Below are positions 25,755 through 36,087 of a stretch of 64,000 nt of DNA, piece after piece; position 1 is the first letter of the stretch; every line of letters starts with the position of its first letter. The notes beneath the pieces were generated by a model. It saw only the letters and a program-made list of their open reading frames with translations. It ran no database searches and was not told the origin of the DNA. The position numbers were made by a program, and so were the translations under genes. Origin of the DNA: Alicyclobacillus tolerans (GTDB lineage Bacteria > Bacillota > Bacilli > Alicyclobacillales > Alicyclobacillaceae). The stretch lies in assembly GCF_900142255.1 (NCBI RefSeq), contig NZ_FRAF01000008.1:59531-123530 (forward strand), written 5' to 3'.

Positions 25755-26984
25755 GTGAAAAGATTGAATGTCGGATTAAAACTATTTCTGCGTAGAGATC
25801 GGCGAAAGCGATTGGAGGCAGGAAATCCATGGATATTTCGTTCGGAAGTTGAAAAATGGGAAGGCGAACCATATCCTGGTAAATATGCTCATGTATACAA
25901 TCATCAGGGTGTTTTTTTAGCCGCTGCTTATGTCAATCCCCAATCACAAATCTTCGCCAGAGTACTGAGTTACAATCCTCAAGAAGTCATTGACGAAGAG
26001 TATTTCATAAAACGTTTGCTGAGAGCCAAACAGCTTCGCCAACAATTGCTTCGCGATGACAGCGAAGGGTATCGTTTAGTTTATGGAGAGGCAGACGGCC
26101 TTCCAGGTTTAATTGTAGACGTTTATAAGGACGTTCTTACTGTACAGTTACTGACAGCCGGAATGGATTTGAGGCGAGATTTGATTTTGTCTGCTCTACA
26201 AAATGTTTGTCAACCCCGCGCAATTGTTTGGCGCAATGATGCGAGTGTAAGGCGATTAGAGGGGCTCTCGTTGGAAAATCAAATGGCTTATGGCCATTTG
26301 GAGGGACCTGTTGAAATCTTAGAAAATGGACTGAGATTGGAAGTTGACGTACTTGGCGGTCAGAAGACGGGTCATTTCTTCGATCAACGCGAGAATCGCC
26401 GGGCTATCCGCCCCTACGTTCAACCGTCTGATTTCGCGCCACAAGGTGCGCGTATGCTTGATTGTTTTTGTCATACCGGAGCTTTTACCGTTCATGCACT
26501 GGCATATGGTGCCAGCCATGTGACGGCAGTTGACATCTCCCATCATGCTCTTGAAGCCGCCAGAAGAAATCTTACTCTCAATGGCTGGGCAGAGCGCGCA
26601 GAACTTGTGGAGGCCAATGCGTTTGACTTTCTGCGCAAACTAGAACAGGATGGCCAAGAATTTGACGTAGTTTTGCTCGATCCCCCCGCTTTTGCAAAAT
26701 CCAGGCAAGCAGTGAACGGGGCGCTTCGCGGTTATAAGGAAATCAATTTGCGTGGCATGCGACTGTTGAGAGAAGGTGGATTTCTCTTGACTTGCAGTTG
26801 CTCTTACCATGTATCCTCCGATATTTTCCAACAAGTGGTACTTGAGGCTGCTACAGATGCTCATAAAATCCTCCGGCAAATAGAGTTTCGTGGTGCAGGA
26901 CCGGATCATCCATATTTAGCTGCCCTACCGGAGGGCAACTATTTAAAGTTTGCCGTGTACCAGGTGACCTCTCGTAAAGCGTGA
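25755..26984 (+). CDS. PUA-domain SAM-dependent rRNA (cytosine) methyltransferase, RlmI type
   Basis: 409 residues. An N-terminal PUA domain (GNPWIFRSEVEKWEG), a linker with EADGLPGLIVDVY, then a Rossmann methyltransferase with LDCFCHTGAFTVHAL (SAM-binding motif I), VDISHHALEAA, and LLDPPAFAKS plus LTCSCS as the active-site loop of the RlmI/YwbD group. It probably methylates a cytosine of 23S rRNA. The start is uncertain: GTG 25755 has a site too close, and TTG 25764 has better spacing. Confidence 0.9.
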   Translation: MKRLNVGLKLFLRRDRRKRLEAGNPWIFRSEVEKWEGEPYPGKYAHVYNHQGVFLAAAYVNPQSQIFARVLSYNPQEVIDEEYFIKRLLRAKQLRQQLLRDDSEGYRLVYGEADGLPGLIVDVYKDVLTVQLLTAGMDLRRDLILSALQNVCQPRAIVWRNDASVRRLEGLSLENQMAYGHLEGPVEILENGLRLEVDVLGGQKTGHFFDQRENRRAIRPYVQPSDFAPQGARMLDCFCHTGAFTVHALAYGASHVTAVDISHHALEAARRNLTLNGWAERAELVEANAFDFLRKLEQDGQEFDVVLLDPPAFAKSRQAVNGALRGYKEINLRGMRLLREGGFLLTCSCSYHVSSDIFQQVVLEAATDAHKILRQIEFRGAGPDHPYLAALPEGNYLKFAVYQVTSRKA

Positions 26985-27003
26985 AGCTACATGAAAACGA
27001 ATG

Positions 27004-27030
27004 CGGGCGGTTTGCCTAAACAACCGCCCG
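27004..27030. terminator. GC-rich hairpin between convergent genes
   Basis: CGGGCGGTT (27004-27012) pairs perfectly with AACCGCCCG (27022-27030). It lies between the methyltransferase and the small zinc-ribbon gene on the other strand. There is no clean T-run, so it is a weak or bidirectional terminator. Confidence 0.5.
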
Positions 27031-27085
27031 TTCATCCTATTCCCAATTTGCAATCCAGTTCATTTTGAATAACTTGATGCTACAT

Positions 27086-27268
27086 TTATGCTTCTTCCTC
27101 TTCATCTTCTACCACAGTGTGCTCTCGCACAATATGCGTATACTCATAACCGTGCGTACAATGCTGACAATGAACGCGCACCACATGTTCACCTACTGGA
27201 GCCGACACGTGGTTTATTTTTCCACAACGTGGACATTCAGAATCAAACTCCCAATGTTCGTGTTTCAT
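27086..27268 (-). CDS. Small zinc-ribbon protein, 60 residues
   Basis: Starts MKHEHWEFDSECPRCGK; two CxxC pairs (CPRC and CQHC) form a zinc ribbon and the tail is acidic (VVEDEEEEA). ATG 27268 has GGGGGCG upstream; the frame extends to 27595 but the extra part is low-complexity shadow. Function unknown; such ribbons are often nucleic-acid or protein adaptors. Confidence 0.68.
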   Translation of the reverse strand: MKHEHWEFDSECPRCGKINHVSAPVGEHVVRVHCQHCTHGYEYTHIVREHTVVEDEEEEA

Positions 27269-27436
27269 ATAAGCGCCCCCCGTCATTAGCCGAGTCCTGA
27301 TTATTCTACAACAAGAAGGGCCGCCAGAGATAGTACCTAAAAAAGAGCGCATAATCCTCTTTAAGTAAGGCAAACTGGGGTTGTCACGATGAAGACGTGA
27401 CTTTTGGAAAGAATGTGGTCGATGAGGAGGGTGCAC

Positions 27437-27679
27437 ATGAAAAAAGTGGCTGTGGAACAAGGATTGACTCCCGTGAAACAGTACCTCAGTGCGCAAGGCT
27501 GTCAGGTCATTGACGCAAAAACCAGTGACAGCAAAGCCCAAGATGCTGCAGTCATGGTGGTCAACGGTTGCGACAAGAACCTGATGGGTATGCAAAGCGT
27601 CACCCAGAACATCCCCATTATTTCTGCTGACGGTCTATCACCTGAAGAAGTCTATCATCGTGTACAAAGTTATTTTTAA
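27437..27679 (+). CDS. YkuS-family (UPF0180) protein
   Basis: 80 residues beginning MKKVAVEQGLTPVKQYLSAQ with NGCDKNLMG and ADGLSPEEV, the pattern of B. subtilis YkuS. GAGGAGGG precedes ATG 27437. No function is known for the family. A terminator follows at once. Confidence 0.82.
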   Translation: MKKVAVEQGLTPVKQYLSAQGCQVIDAKTSDSKAQDAAVMVVNGCDKNLMGMQSVTQNIPIISADGLSPEEVYHRVQSYF

Positions 27680-27694
27680 TGGGCTTTTGCCACA

Positions 27695-27738
27695 GGAAAG
27701 GCAGCTTATCCCAGAGTGGATAGGCTGCCTTCCTTTTG
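27695..27738 (+). terminator. Terminator after the YkuS gene
   Basis: GGAAAGGCAGCTTATCC pairs with GGATAGGCTGCCTTCC around a six-base loop, followed by TTTT. A strong intrinsic terminator; the near-symmetric stem may also serve the glcK side. Confidence 0.82.
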
Positions 27739-27794
27739 CACTTCTATAGTCATTTTTTCGATCTCGATTCTAATCTCAGACCTTTTAGTTTTCC

Positions 27795-28748
27795 TTACAA
27801 AACCGAATTCTCTAAAGCCGCTCCCTGAATGGCTAGACGCGCTGCCCCTAGCATTCCAGCGCGTGAACCGAGTGTGGCGGGTAGTAACTCGCAAGAACGA
27901 TAGACACGTTGCAACGCGTTCGCCGCAAAAGATGCCCGCAGAGGATCCATAAGCGCATCTCCTGCATTCACCAAACCTCCTGCAATCACAATTTTATCAG
28001 GATTGAGCAAATTGGCTGCGATTCCAAGCCCTACGCCGAGCCAATTCACCAGTTCTTGAATGACTTGCTGAGCATCACGATGACCTGCCTTTGCCAAAGC
28101 AAAGATTTCTTCAGCGTTCGCCGTGCCACCTGAAGGTGAATGTAGCCCATGCGCCACTCCCATGTTCACCAGAGCTGTAGCAGAGGCAAGCGTCTCTAAA
28201 CAACCATGGCGCCCGCAGTTACACAAAGGTCCGCCCGGCTTTACGGTAATATGGCCAATTTCTCCAGCCATAGTAGAGACACCTCGATAAATTTGTCCAT
28301 CTAATACGATACCGCCGCCGACACCCGTACCTAGAGTTACACACAAAACGCTCTTTGCGTTTTGCCCTGCCCCTTGCCACGCTTCGCCCAATGCAGCTAT
28401 ATTGGCATCATTGTCAAGGTAAATAGGCAGATGAAGTGATTCAGAAAGCAACTGAACAATAGCTACATTCCGCCAATGTAAATTGACGGCTTCTTCTATA
28501 TATCCATGCTCCACATCAAGAAATCCAGCCAACCCCACGCCGACTGACAAAACATCTGTTAGTTGGCATCCCGATTTTTGCAACAACTTGATAAACTGCT
28601 CGTATAAACGTTGTACAAAACGTTCAGGTCCATCTTCCGCATCAGTCGGATAGCTGACGGCTGTCATCACTTCGCCTGATACCGATACTATAGCCGCCTT
28701 TACATTGGTTCCCCCAACATCCACTCCGAGGACAACTTGCTCGCTCAT
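27795..28748 (-). CDS. glcK: ROK-family glucokinase
   Basis: 317 residues. GVDVGGTNVKAA is the N-terminal phosphate loop, LDNDANIAALGE carries the catalytic Asp, TLGTGVGGGIV the second phosphate loop, and CNCGRHGCLE the ROK zinc motif. It phosphorylates glucose with ATP. The GC-rich start region has GGGAG upstream. It follows pgi with 42 bases between on the same strand, a natural pair at the entry of glycolysis. Other ROK sugar kinases are possible but less likely. Confidence 0.88.
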   Translation of the reverse strand: MSEQVVLGVDVGGTNVKAAIVSVSGEVMTAVSYPTDAEDGPERFVQRLYEQFIKLLQKSGCQLTDVLSVGVGLAGFLDVEHGYIEEAVNLHWRNVAIVQLLSESLHLPIYLDNDANIAALGEAWQGAGQNAKSVLCVTLGTGVGGGIVLDGQIYRGVSTMAGEIGHITVKPGGPLCNCGRHGCLETLASATALVNMGVAHGLHSPSGGTANAEEIFALAKAGHRDAQQVIQELVNWLGVGLGIAANLLNPDKIVIAGGLVNAGDALMDPLRASFAANALQRVYRSCELLPATLGSRAGMLGAARLAIQGAALENSVL

Positions 28749-28790
28749 TCAGCTACCCCATTCTCCCAAAATAATGTTTACGGAACATTA

Positions 28791-30065
28791 TTATACTAAA
28801 CGACGACGCATTTCTTGCTTATAAGCTTCAACTCCTGGCTGATCAAAACCATTGATGCCAAGTAAATATCCACCAAATGAGCAGGCTATTTCAAAGAAAT
28901 ATACCAACTCTCCAAACAATCTTGGTCGATTACCCTCCGCATGCAACAACAGATTCGGAACACCTGCATCTGTATGTGCTTTAATAACAGAAGCTACAGC
29001 TACCTGTTGTAGTTCAGAAAATGACTTACCAGACATATAGTTACTCTTTTCATCTAGTTCTCCTGGAAGTGTAATAGAATGCGCCGTATCTGTAAAATGA
29101 ACATCTAATACGGTCTCCAACAACATTTTTCGCGCATCCTGGACATATTGGCCCATAGAGTGTAAATCCGTCGTATATTGCAGCATCGTTGGGAAAAGTC
29201 CTATCCCATCTTTGCCTTGACTTTCACCGAATAGTTGCTGCCACCAGCCAGCAAAATGTGCTGCCTGCGGTTCATAAGTCACAAGCGCTTCTGCGGCAAA
29301 GCCCTGGAGATACAGGAAATGCCGGATCATAGCATATACATAAGCAGGATTCTCAAGAATCGTCTGCTGGCGAAGCTCATCATACGCTTCTGCTGCCCCT
29401 GCCATGACTTCATTTACTGGCAGACCTGCAATCATCATGGGTAATAAACCCACTGCCGTAAGTACGGAGTAACGTCCACCAATATCCCTTGGAATCGGCA
29501 ATGTCACATAACCGCGATCGCCCGCAAACTGACGTAATGTGCCGCTCTCCGGATCTGTTACGGCGCATATGCGCTCAGCTGCTCCTTTACCATATCTTTT
29601 CTCCAGATAATCTCGCAAAGTATGAAAAGCGGCGGACGGTTCCAATGTTCCTCCTGACTTAGAAATAACAACCACGGTAACCTCATGCTCATCTAATATA
29701 GAAAGCAAATCTCCAATATACGATTCACTGAGCTGGTTTCCTGCAAAAAGTACACGCATTTGATCAGCTTCACTTGCAAAATTGGATTGCATCATGGATA
29801 AAGCGGCCCGCGCTCCTAAATAGCTACCACCAATGCCGATGACCACTGTAACATCGGATATGGCTCGAAAGCGTTGGGCGATAGCTTCCATTTGTTGCAT
29901 CAATCGATGATGATCTTCTGCTGGCCAATGCAACCAACCTTTGCTGCCCTTATGTACATTCATATCCCACAACTGTTTGTGTGCCAGTTCACCAATCGAC
30001 ATGAATTGTGTCAGCTGAGTGTTGGTCACCCATTTTTCAACTGGAGTTTTGTCAAGTCGAATCAT
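28791..30065 (-). CDS. pgi: Glucose-6-phosphate isomerase
   Basis: 424 residues. VIGIGGSYLGARAAL and VISKSGGTLEPSAAF bind the phosphate, the catalytic Glu lies in FGESQGKDG, and the C-terminus has GVEAYKQEM. It interconverts glucose- and fructose-6-phosphate in the cytosol. ATG 30065 has GAGGGG about 10 bases upstream; ATG 30074 is adjacent to it. First gene of a pgi-glcK pair. Confidence 0.95.
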   Translation of the reverse strand: MIRLDKTPVEKWVTNTQLTQFMSIGELAHKQLWDMNVHKGSKGWLHWPAEDHHRLMQQMEAIAQRFRAISDVTVVIGIGGSYLGARAALSMMQSNFASEADQMRVLFAGNQLSESYIGDLLSILDEHEVTVVVISKSGGTLEPSAAFHTLRDYLEKRYGKGAAERICAVTDPESGTLRQFAGDRGYVTLPIPRDIGGRYSVLTAVGLLPMMIAGLPVNEVMAGAAEAYDELRQQTILENPAYVYAMIRHFLYLQGFAAEALVTYEPQAAHFAGWWQQLFGESQGKDGIGLFPTMLQYTTDLHSMGQYVQDARKMLLETVLDVHFTDTAHSITLPGELDEKSNYMSGKSFSELQQVAVASVIKAHTDAGVPNLLLHAEGNRPRLFGELVYFFEIACSFGGYLLGINGFDQPGVEAYKQEMRRRLV

Positions 30066-30579
30066 TTTTGGCATCCCCTCTCAATAGCGGATCAATCCGC
30101 TGTTCCATTTTCATTTAGCCAGTTCCATTGGATGTATACCACATGGACAACTGAAAAATATGTTTCCAGTGTATCCTAAGGATTTCATTCTTACCACGCT
30201 AACGTAGAGCCAAGACATGCGCATAAAAGGATGAAACAGGAGTAGCGACCCCGTCTGTCTATGGACAGAGGGGCCGCTACATCATGTTGTAAGGTCCTGC
30301 ACTAGTGATTTTTTAGCTACCACACCCTCAACTCGAAGTTTTCGTGCTGTTGGAAGTGATATCTTTTATCATCACTCATCACCGTCCCTTACGCCACTTA
30401 TCATGTCCCTTCTTCTAGAGCAATATGCATGGTGCTACACGTCTTTTGGGACGCAATTATTTGAGAACGGTTTGTATGAACTTAGAAATGGTTCGCAAAC
30501 TAAAGTGGAACTTGGGGCCAATGATTCCTCAGAATTCACATCACACGACCCATATCTAAATCAAGGGAGACGATACAAG
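30066..30579. other. Long non-coding stretch between pgi and the P450 gene
   Basis: 514 bases. It holds an imperfect long inverted repeat at about 30242-30281 (GTAGCG...CGCTAC outer arms, TCTGTC...GACAGA inner arms) without a T-run. Open frames here have no ribosome sites. The P450 frame is open from 30403, but I see no translation signal before 30580. The repeat may be a leftover terminator or a mobile-element end. Confidence 0.4.
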
Positions 30580-31800
30580 ATGTCTACAGATATTTTGCAA
30601 AGACCGTTAGGATTACAACCAGTGAACGGACTATCAAGTCAAGAAGCTCGTATCAACCCATTTCCTTTTTTTCAACGAATGAGGGAAATCAACGCCGTTC
30701 GATATGACAACGCCAGAGAAGCTTGGGATATTTTCCGTTATCAGGATGTCAAAAGAATATTGACAGACAACGAAAATTTTTCTTCTCTTCGTCCCGATCA
30801 ACAAGTACCCTTGATGGTTAGTTTAATTTCAAAAGATCCGCCAACGCATACACAGTTACGATCTCGTATCGAAAAAATCTTGAATCCTCAATTTTTAGAA
30901 ACACGCTTATCTCAATTAGAGTCCAGTGTAGACACCTTGCTTCTTCATACTGTACCACGTGGAGAAATGGAATTTATTCACGATATCGCCGAACCTTTAC
31001 CTTTCATGGTGATCGCTCGATTACTGGGTATTCCTGAATCAGACTGGCCAAATATCAGACGTTGGGCAAAACAATTACACGCAAATCCGCATTGGGATAT
31101 AGACGCTGCAAAAATTAATGAAATTCGCATGATCCAGAATCAAGCACGCAAAGATACTTTAGATTATTTCCAATCTCAACTTAAGGATCGACTTGGCAAA
31201 CCTCAAGATGATTTGTTGACAATGCTCGTTACTCATGACACTCAAAGCGAAGCATTGAACATCAATGAAGCGACAGAATTCTGTTTGCTTATGTTGACTG
31301 CCGGTCTACAAAGCGCGACCCTGTTTTTGGGAAACGTCATGCGTCGCTGGGTTGAAGAGCCCTATTTGCAAGAAATGCTGCGCCAAGAACCACAAATTCT
31401 AGGAACCATGATTGAAGAATTATTGCGTTATTATCCTCCCATGTTGGCTACTACACGTTACGCCATCCATGATGTACAAATCAATAGACTTAGCATTCTT
31501 CGTGGAGCCAGAGTCGTTGTCTGGATAGGTTCCGCCAATCGTGACGACGAAGTTTTTGAACAAGGTGAGAAGTTTCAGCCGAAACGCCAACCCAATCCTC
31601 ACCTTTCATTCGGAAGTGGCATTCATGCTTGTTTAGCTTCCTTTCTTGTACGTCAGTTAGCCAGCATTGTTCTTCCTAAATTTAACAAGACAATGGAAAG
31701 TATTCACTTAATACCTGGACATGGACTAACCCCTATCCAACATAATTTCTTTTTTGGTGTAGAAAAACTACCAATACAATTTCTTCCTAACTTGCCATGA
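30580..31800 (+). CDS. Cytochrome P450 with atypical oxygen-activation motif
   Basis: 406 residues from ATG 30580 (GGGAG 10 bases upstream). The ExxR motif is at 280-283 (EELLR) and the heme ligand Cys351 is in FGSGIHACLAS. The I-helix reads AGLQSA at 241-246 where most P450s have AGxET or AGxDT: the acid is Gln and the Thr is Ser. This pair delivers protons for O2 cleavage, so the enzyme may use peroxide, act on a substrate that supplies the acid, or follow unusual chemistry. No signal peptide; soluble bacterial class, needing a ferredoxin not present nearby. Substrate unknown. Confidence 0.9.
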   Translation: MSTDILQRPLGLQPVNGLSSQEARINPFPFFQRMREINAVRYDNAREAWDIFRYQDVKRILTDNENFSSLRPDQQVPLMVSLISKDPPTHTQLRSRIEKILNPQFLETRLSQLESSVDTLLLHTVPRGEMEFIHDIAEPLPFMVIARLLGIPESDWPNIRRWAKQLHANPHWDIDAAKINEIRMIQNQARKDTLDYFQSQLKDRLGKPQDDLLTMLVTHDTQSEALNINEATEFCLLMLTAGLQSATLFLGNVMRRWVEEPYLQEMLRQEPQILGTMIEELLRYYPPMLATTRYAIHDVQINRLSILRGARVVVWIGSANRDDEVFEQGEKFQPKRQPNPHLSFGSGIHACLASFLVRQLASIVLPKFNKTMESIHLIPGHGLTPIQHNFFFGVEKLPIQFLPNLP

Positions 31801-31817
31801 AAATTCCCGATATCGAG

Positions 31818-31994
31818 TTATGGTTGTAACACGCGATAGGTAATAACTAGTTCTTTTTTTAAGCGTTTCACATCTACAATTCGAATTTCTGATTTGGCCA
31901 CACGCTCCTGCAACATGCGTAGCAGGAGCTGATTTTGCGCCTCATCCGTATGCGAGAGAACCACCGTCTGAAATACTTTTGTCTCCATCATCAT
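31818..31994 (-). CDS. Hypothetical protein, 58 residues
   Basis: From ATG 31994 with AAAGGG upstream; starts MMMETKVFQTVVLSH and continues with a helical QLLLRMLQERVAKS and a strand-rich end. Not recognised. It is convergent with the P450 gene, with 17 bases between the stops. Confidence 0.5.
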   Translation of the reverse strand: MMMETKVFQTVVLSHTDEAQNQLLLRMLQERVAKSEIRIVDVKRLKKELVITYRVLQP

Positions 31995-32324
31995 GAACAC
32001 CCTTTTTCAAACGTTCGCATATAAAAATGGCTATTTATTCAATGTTTATCTTTAGTTTAGGGGAAATGATATCAACCTGTCATCTGTATTTGTTAGATAA
32101 ACTAACAATTTTAAGCTATTTATTTCTTTTAGTTCTGATTTCCTTCGTTCATCCATACACATTTGTTATATATACTTACATATATCACTTTTTGTAATAA
32201 TTTTTATAAAATTTTAAATATTTAATCTCTCCTTAGCTTAAAATAAGAGTACAAACACTATATACGTGCTTCTTGATTCTCAATCCAAAAATGAATTTTG
32301 TTTACACATGAAAGGAGCAAGAAC
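31995..32324. other. AT-rich intergenic region upstream of a hydrolase gene
   Basis: 330 bases, very AT-rich, with an inverted repeat TTGTTAG...CTAACAA near 32090. No open frame with a ribosome site. It presumably holds the promoters of the divergent small gene and the hydrolase. Confidence 0.4.
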
Positions 32325-33212
32325 ATGTCACGATACGCATCATCTAAAATTATTCAACTTTCTAACGGATATCATGTATGGACACGCAGAGTTGGAGAGA
32401 GTCCCATCAAAATGCTTTTACTACATGGAGGACCCGGTTCAACACATACATATATGAAAATTTTTGAAAATTACCTCCCGCCTGCAGGCATAGAAATTTA
32501 TTTTTATGACCAACTCGGTTCTTATTGTTCCGATCAACCGGATGATATCTCACTTTGGAATGTAGAGAGATTTTGCGAAGAAGTCGAAGAGGTAAGAACA
32601 GCTCTCGGTCTAGATCATTTTTACTTATGCGGTCAGTCTTGGGGTGGATTTTTGGCTATTGAATATGCTTTGCATCACGGCCATCACCTCAAGGGACTCA
32701 TCATATCCAACATGGTAGCCAGCATTCAATCGTATATGGATTATATCCATATACTACGCAAACAATTGCCCATAGAAGTACAAAAAAATCTTGAATACTA
32801 CGAAAATAAGGGTGAATATGATGCCCCGGAATACCAGGATTTATTATTCAAATCCCTTTACCGTAAACACCTATGCCGCCTGGATCCCTGGCCCAGTGAT
32901 GTTCAGCATGGATTTGCTCTCATGAACAACCAAGTTTACAATACCATGCAGGGACCTAATGAATTTGTAATTACCGGAAATTTTAAGGATTGGAACCGTT
33001 GGGAAGATCTCGCTCATATCCACACACCATGTCTAGTAATAGGTGCTCGTTACGATACTATGAATCCGAATGATTTAATAGAAATGGCCCGGCGCATGCC
33101 AAATGCACAATCACATATTTGTGAAAATGGTAGCCATTTGGCAATGTGGGATGATGCAGAATCCTATTTCTCAGCTATTCAGCAATTCATCTCAAAAGTA
33201 GAGGAAAATTAG
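32325..33212 (+). CDS. Proline-iminopeptidase-like alpha/beta hydrolase (S33)
   Basis: 295 residues from ATG 32325 (AAAGGAG upstream). HGGPGSTHTYM gives the oxyanion hole, GQSWGGFLAIEY the nucleophilic Ser, GARYDTMNP the Asp and GSHLAMWDD the His. It belongs to peptidase family S33, cleaving N-terminal proline or related amides. A related gene is at 44757-45629. It is downstream of the P450 on the same strand but 500 bases away. Confidence 0.86.
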   Translation: MSRYASSKIIQLSNGYHVWTRRVGESPIKMLLLHGGPGSTHTYMKIFENYLPPAGIEIYFYDQLGSYCSDQPDDISLWNVERFCEEVEEVRTALGLDHFYLCGQSWGGFLAIEYALHHGHHLKGLIISNMVASIQSYMDYIHILRKQLPIEVQKNLEYYENKGEYDAPEYQDLLFKSLYRKHLCRLDPWPSDVQHGFALMNNQVYNTMQGPNEFVITGNFKDWNRWEDLAHIHTPCLVIGARYDTMNPNDLIEMARRMPNAQSHICENGSHLAMWDDAESYFSAIQQFISKVEEN

Positions 33213-33228
33213 TATTACTGACAAACTT

Positions 33229-33250
33229 TCCCGGTTATGCCGGGGTTTTA
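33229..33250 (+). terminator. Terminator after the S33 hydrolase
   Basis: CCCGG (33230-33234) pairs with CCGGG around TTATG, followed by GTTTTACTATTTT. A short but plausible intrinsic terminator. Confidence 0.6.
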
Positions 33251-33384
33251 CTATTTTACATGGGTTTGAATCCATTATCGATGAGGGGGTGGACTATCTC
33301 ATATAAGCTGATTGCTTTGTTAAAATCCAAAATCACTTGAGATAATTAAGTAAATTTTAGACAAATTCAAACCATGATTTTAGT

Positions 33385-33744
33385 TTAATTAGCATGCTTT
33401 AGAATATATATGTCTTTCTCCATAATGCCAATTCGACCAGCAAAAAAATCCATAGACCTCTCTACTTTATCAAAGCGTTCATTCAAAGAATGTATTTGAG
33501 CACTCATTATCTCTTGTCCATGACGCAACGCTAAGCAAATGTCTATCAACTCGTCAATACGATTTCCCTGATGGTCTATCCTGGTTTCCGCAGTATCCAT
33601 TCTGGATTCCAAATTCTCCAACCGAGCTTCTACATTCTCTAACCGAGCTTCTACTTTATCGAGTCGTCTATCTATCTCATCAAACCGATATTCTATTCGC
33701 TGTTCCATACCAACGAGAAATTCTCTTAATTCGGCATCCAACAC
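33385..33744 (-). CDS. Coiled-coil protein of unknown function
   Basis: 119 residues, almost wholly coiled coil: RLDKVEARLENVEARLENLESRMD repeats every seven residues, with duplicated VEARLEN and a matching 21-base DNA repeat. GTG 33744 (GAGG 6 bases upstream) or TTG 33741 starts it. No membrane segment or enzyme motif. It may act as an oligomerising partner. It is divergent from the AhpD-like gene. Confidence 0.68.
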   Translation of the reverse strand: MLDAELREFLVGMEQRIEYRFDEIDRRLDKVEARLENVEARLENLESRMDTAETRIDHQGNRIDELIDICLALRHGQEIMSAQIHSLNERFDKVERSMDFFAGRIGIMEKDIYILKHAN

Positions 33745-33959
33745 CTGTCACCTCGCTTTCATCGAGATTCTAATCGCATTATATAGATAAACCTACCGAC
33801 CGTCGATAATGCATTGTAAAATAAAATCTATGGCTGTTCATCTTTCATTTGCATCATCATTTTGTATCTCTTTATATTTGGGCTAATCAATCAGATGTGT
33901 AAAACATTATCACTACGGGAAGAGTATCAATTATCTGGAAAACTCAGGAGGTATCAGCT

Positions 33960-34340
33960 TTGTATAATAGCGAACAATTAGAATCAAATGGTTACGTACA
34001 AGCTTCGATTGAAGATTTTAAATCAGGAGTCGGTTGGTTCCGCAAACAACTCCCTAATATCGGGAAACAATATATGGCCTTTACAAGCGCTTGTTTTACC
34101 GCCGGAACTATCCCAGAACCTATCAAACATCTCATAGCTCTAGGGTTAGCTATGCAAATTCAAGACGAATATTGCATTATGTATCACGCTGATGCCGCCT
34201 TGAAAACCGGCGCAACCCCTGATCAATTAGTAGAAACCATTGCAGTATGTGCAGCATTTGGAGGAGGGGCCGCATTATCACAAGGTGCCACTCTGATACA
34301 AGAAGTCCTGCGTGAGCACGAGTCAAGAAAAATACAATAA
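33960..34340 (+). CDS. Carboxymuconolactone decarboxylase (AhpD-like) family protein
   Basis: 126 residues from TTG 33960, with AGGAGG 8 bases upstream. The core helices read LIALGLAMQIQDEYCIMYHADAAL, with the ExxCxxxH arrangement of the AhpD-like fold; GATPDQLVETIAV follows. Only one Cys of the redox pair is present, so peroxiredoxin-reductase activity is unlikely in the usual form. Lactone or stress roles are possible. Confidence 0.82.
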   Translation: MYNSEQLESNGYVQASIEDFKSGVGWFRKQLPNIGKQYMAFTSACFTAGTIPEPIKHLIALGLAMQIQDEYCIMYHADAALKTGATPDQLVETIAVCAAFGGGAALSQGATLIQEVLREHESRKIQ

Positions 34341-34348
34341 GCAAAGCT

Positions 34349-34389
34349 ATGAGGCCGATCTCGTCGTAAAGCATCGAGATCGGCCTCAT
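34349..34389. terminator. Strong bidirectional hairpin between convergent genes
   Basis: A 15-base perfect stem: ATGAGGCCGATCTCG (34349-34363) and CGAGATCGGCCTCAT (34375-34389). It ends the AhpD-like gene on one strand and the cupin gene on the other. T-runs are short. Confidence 0.7.
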
Positions 34390-34392
34390 GAT

Positions 34393-34922
34393 TTAACCAC
34401 CGAGTTTTTCAATAATATCGCGGTGGTAAGGAAAATTTTTCAACAATTCAATGTGACCCAACAATTGAAAATCCTGAAAATCAAAACCAGGTGTAACCAT
34501 ACATCCCACCAGAGCAAAAGCATTTGGATTTTCGTCCATAACATAGGCACCAAAAATTGTTCCCCTTGGCACCAATATCTGTGGGAATTGGCCTGCCTGA
34601 ATATCGAGCCCAAGGTGATGGTCAATACGTTTTCCATCTGAATCAATAGTTACAATACAAACAGGACTGCCTGCATGAAAGTACCACATTTCATCCGCGT
34701 TTAATCGATGGAATCGAGAAACATCACCAGATGGCAACAAAAAATAGATACTAGTCGCCGATCTTCTACGCCCCTGAACGGGTATTGACCAATGCCCAGC
34801 CTCAATCCAGAGCTCAGGTTGGTATATTTCTTTGTAAAATCCGCCCTCTGGATGAGGCACCATGCCAAGTCCATCAATATACACTTTAGCTTCTGAAGAT
34901 ATCCGATTTGCATCCGATGATT

Positions 34923-34926
<4 letters not shown>
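34393..34926 (-). CDS. Cupin_5 (DUF985) family protein
   Basis: 177 residues. [11 protein letters not shown] and SATSIYFLL, then [17 protein letters not shown], are the marks of this cupin family, including likely metal-binding His. The start ATG overlaps the stop of the aldo/keto reductase by four bases (ATGA), so they are coupled. Ligand and reaction unknown; sugar-nucleotide-like substrates have been proposed for relatives. Confidence 0.85.
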
Positions 34927-35909
<983 letters not shown>

Positions 35910-36087
35910 ATTTCATTCCTCCTGATATCCAGCCACTCACTTACCAAAATAAAGTTTATCATTTTTCCAACTCTCAACCAAACTTCAGCCTTTCCTTAAC
36001 AACACTTCATATACAACAATTTAATCCTGTTACAATGAAAACACATATTAACAATGGAGTTCATTCTCATAGGAGATGTGAAAAGGG

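Noticed and set aside
27269..27595. N-terminal extension of the small zinc-ribbon gene
   Set aside because: The true start at 27268 has its own ribosome site; the extension is low-complexity and overlaps the YkuS gene on the other strand.
30403..30579. Longer N-terminus of the P450
   Set aside because: No ribosome site at 30403, and P450s of this class begin near the ATG at 30580.
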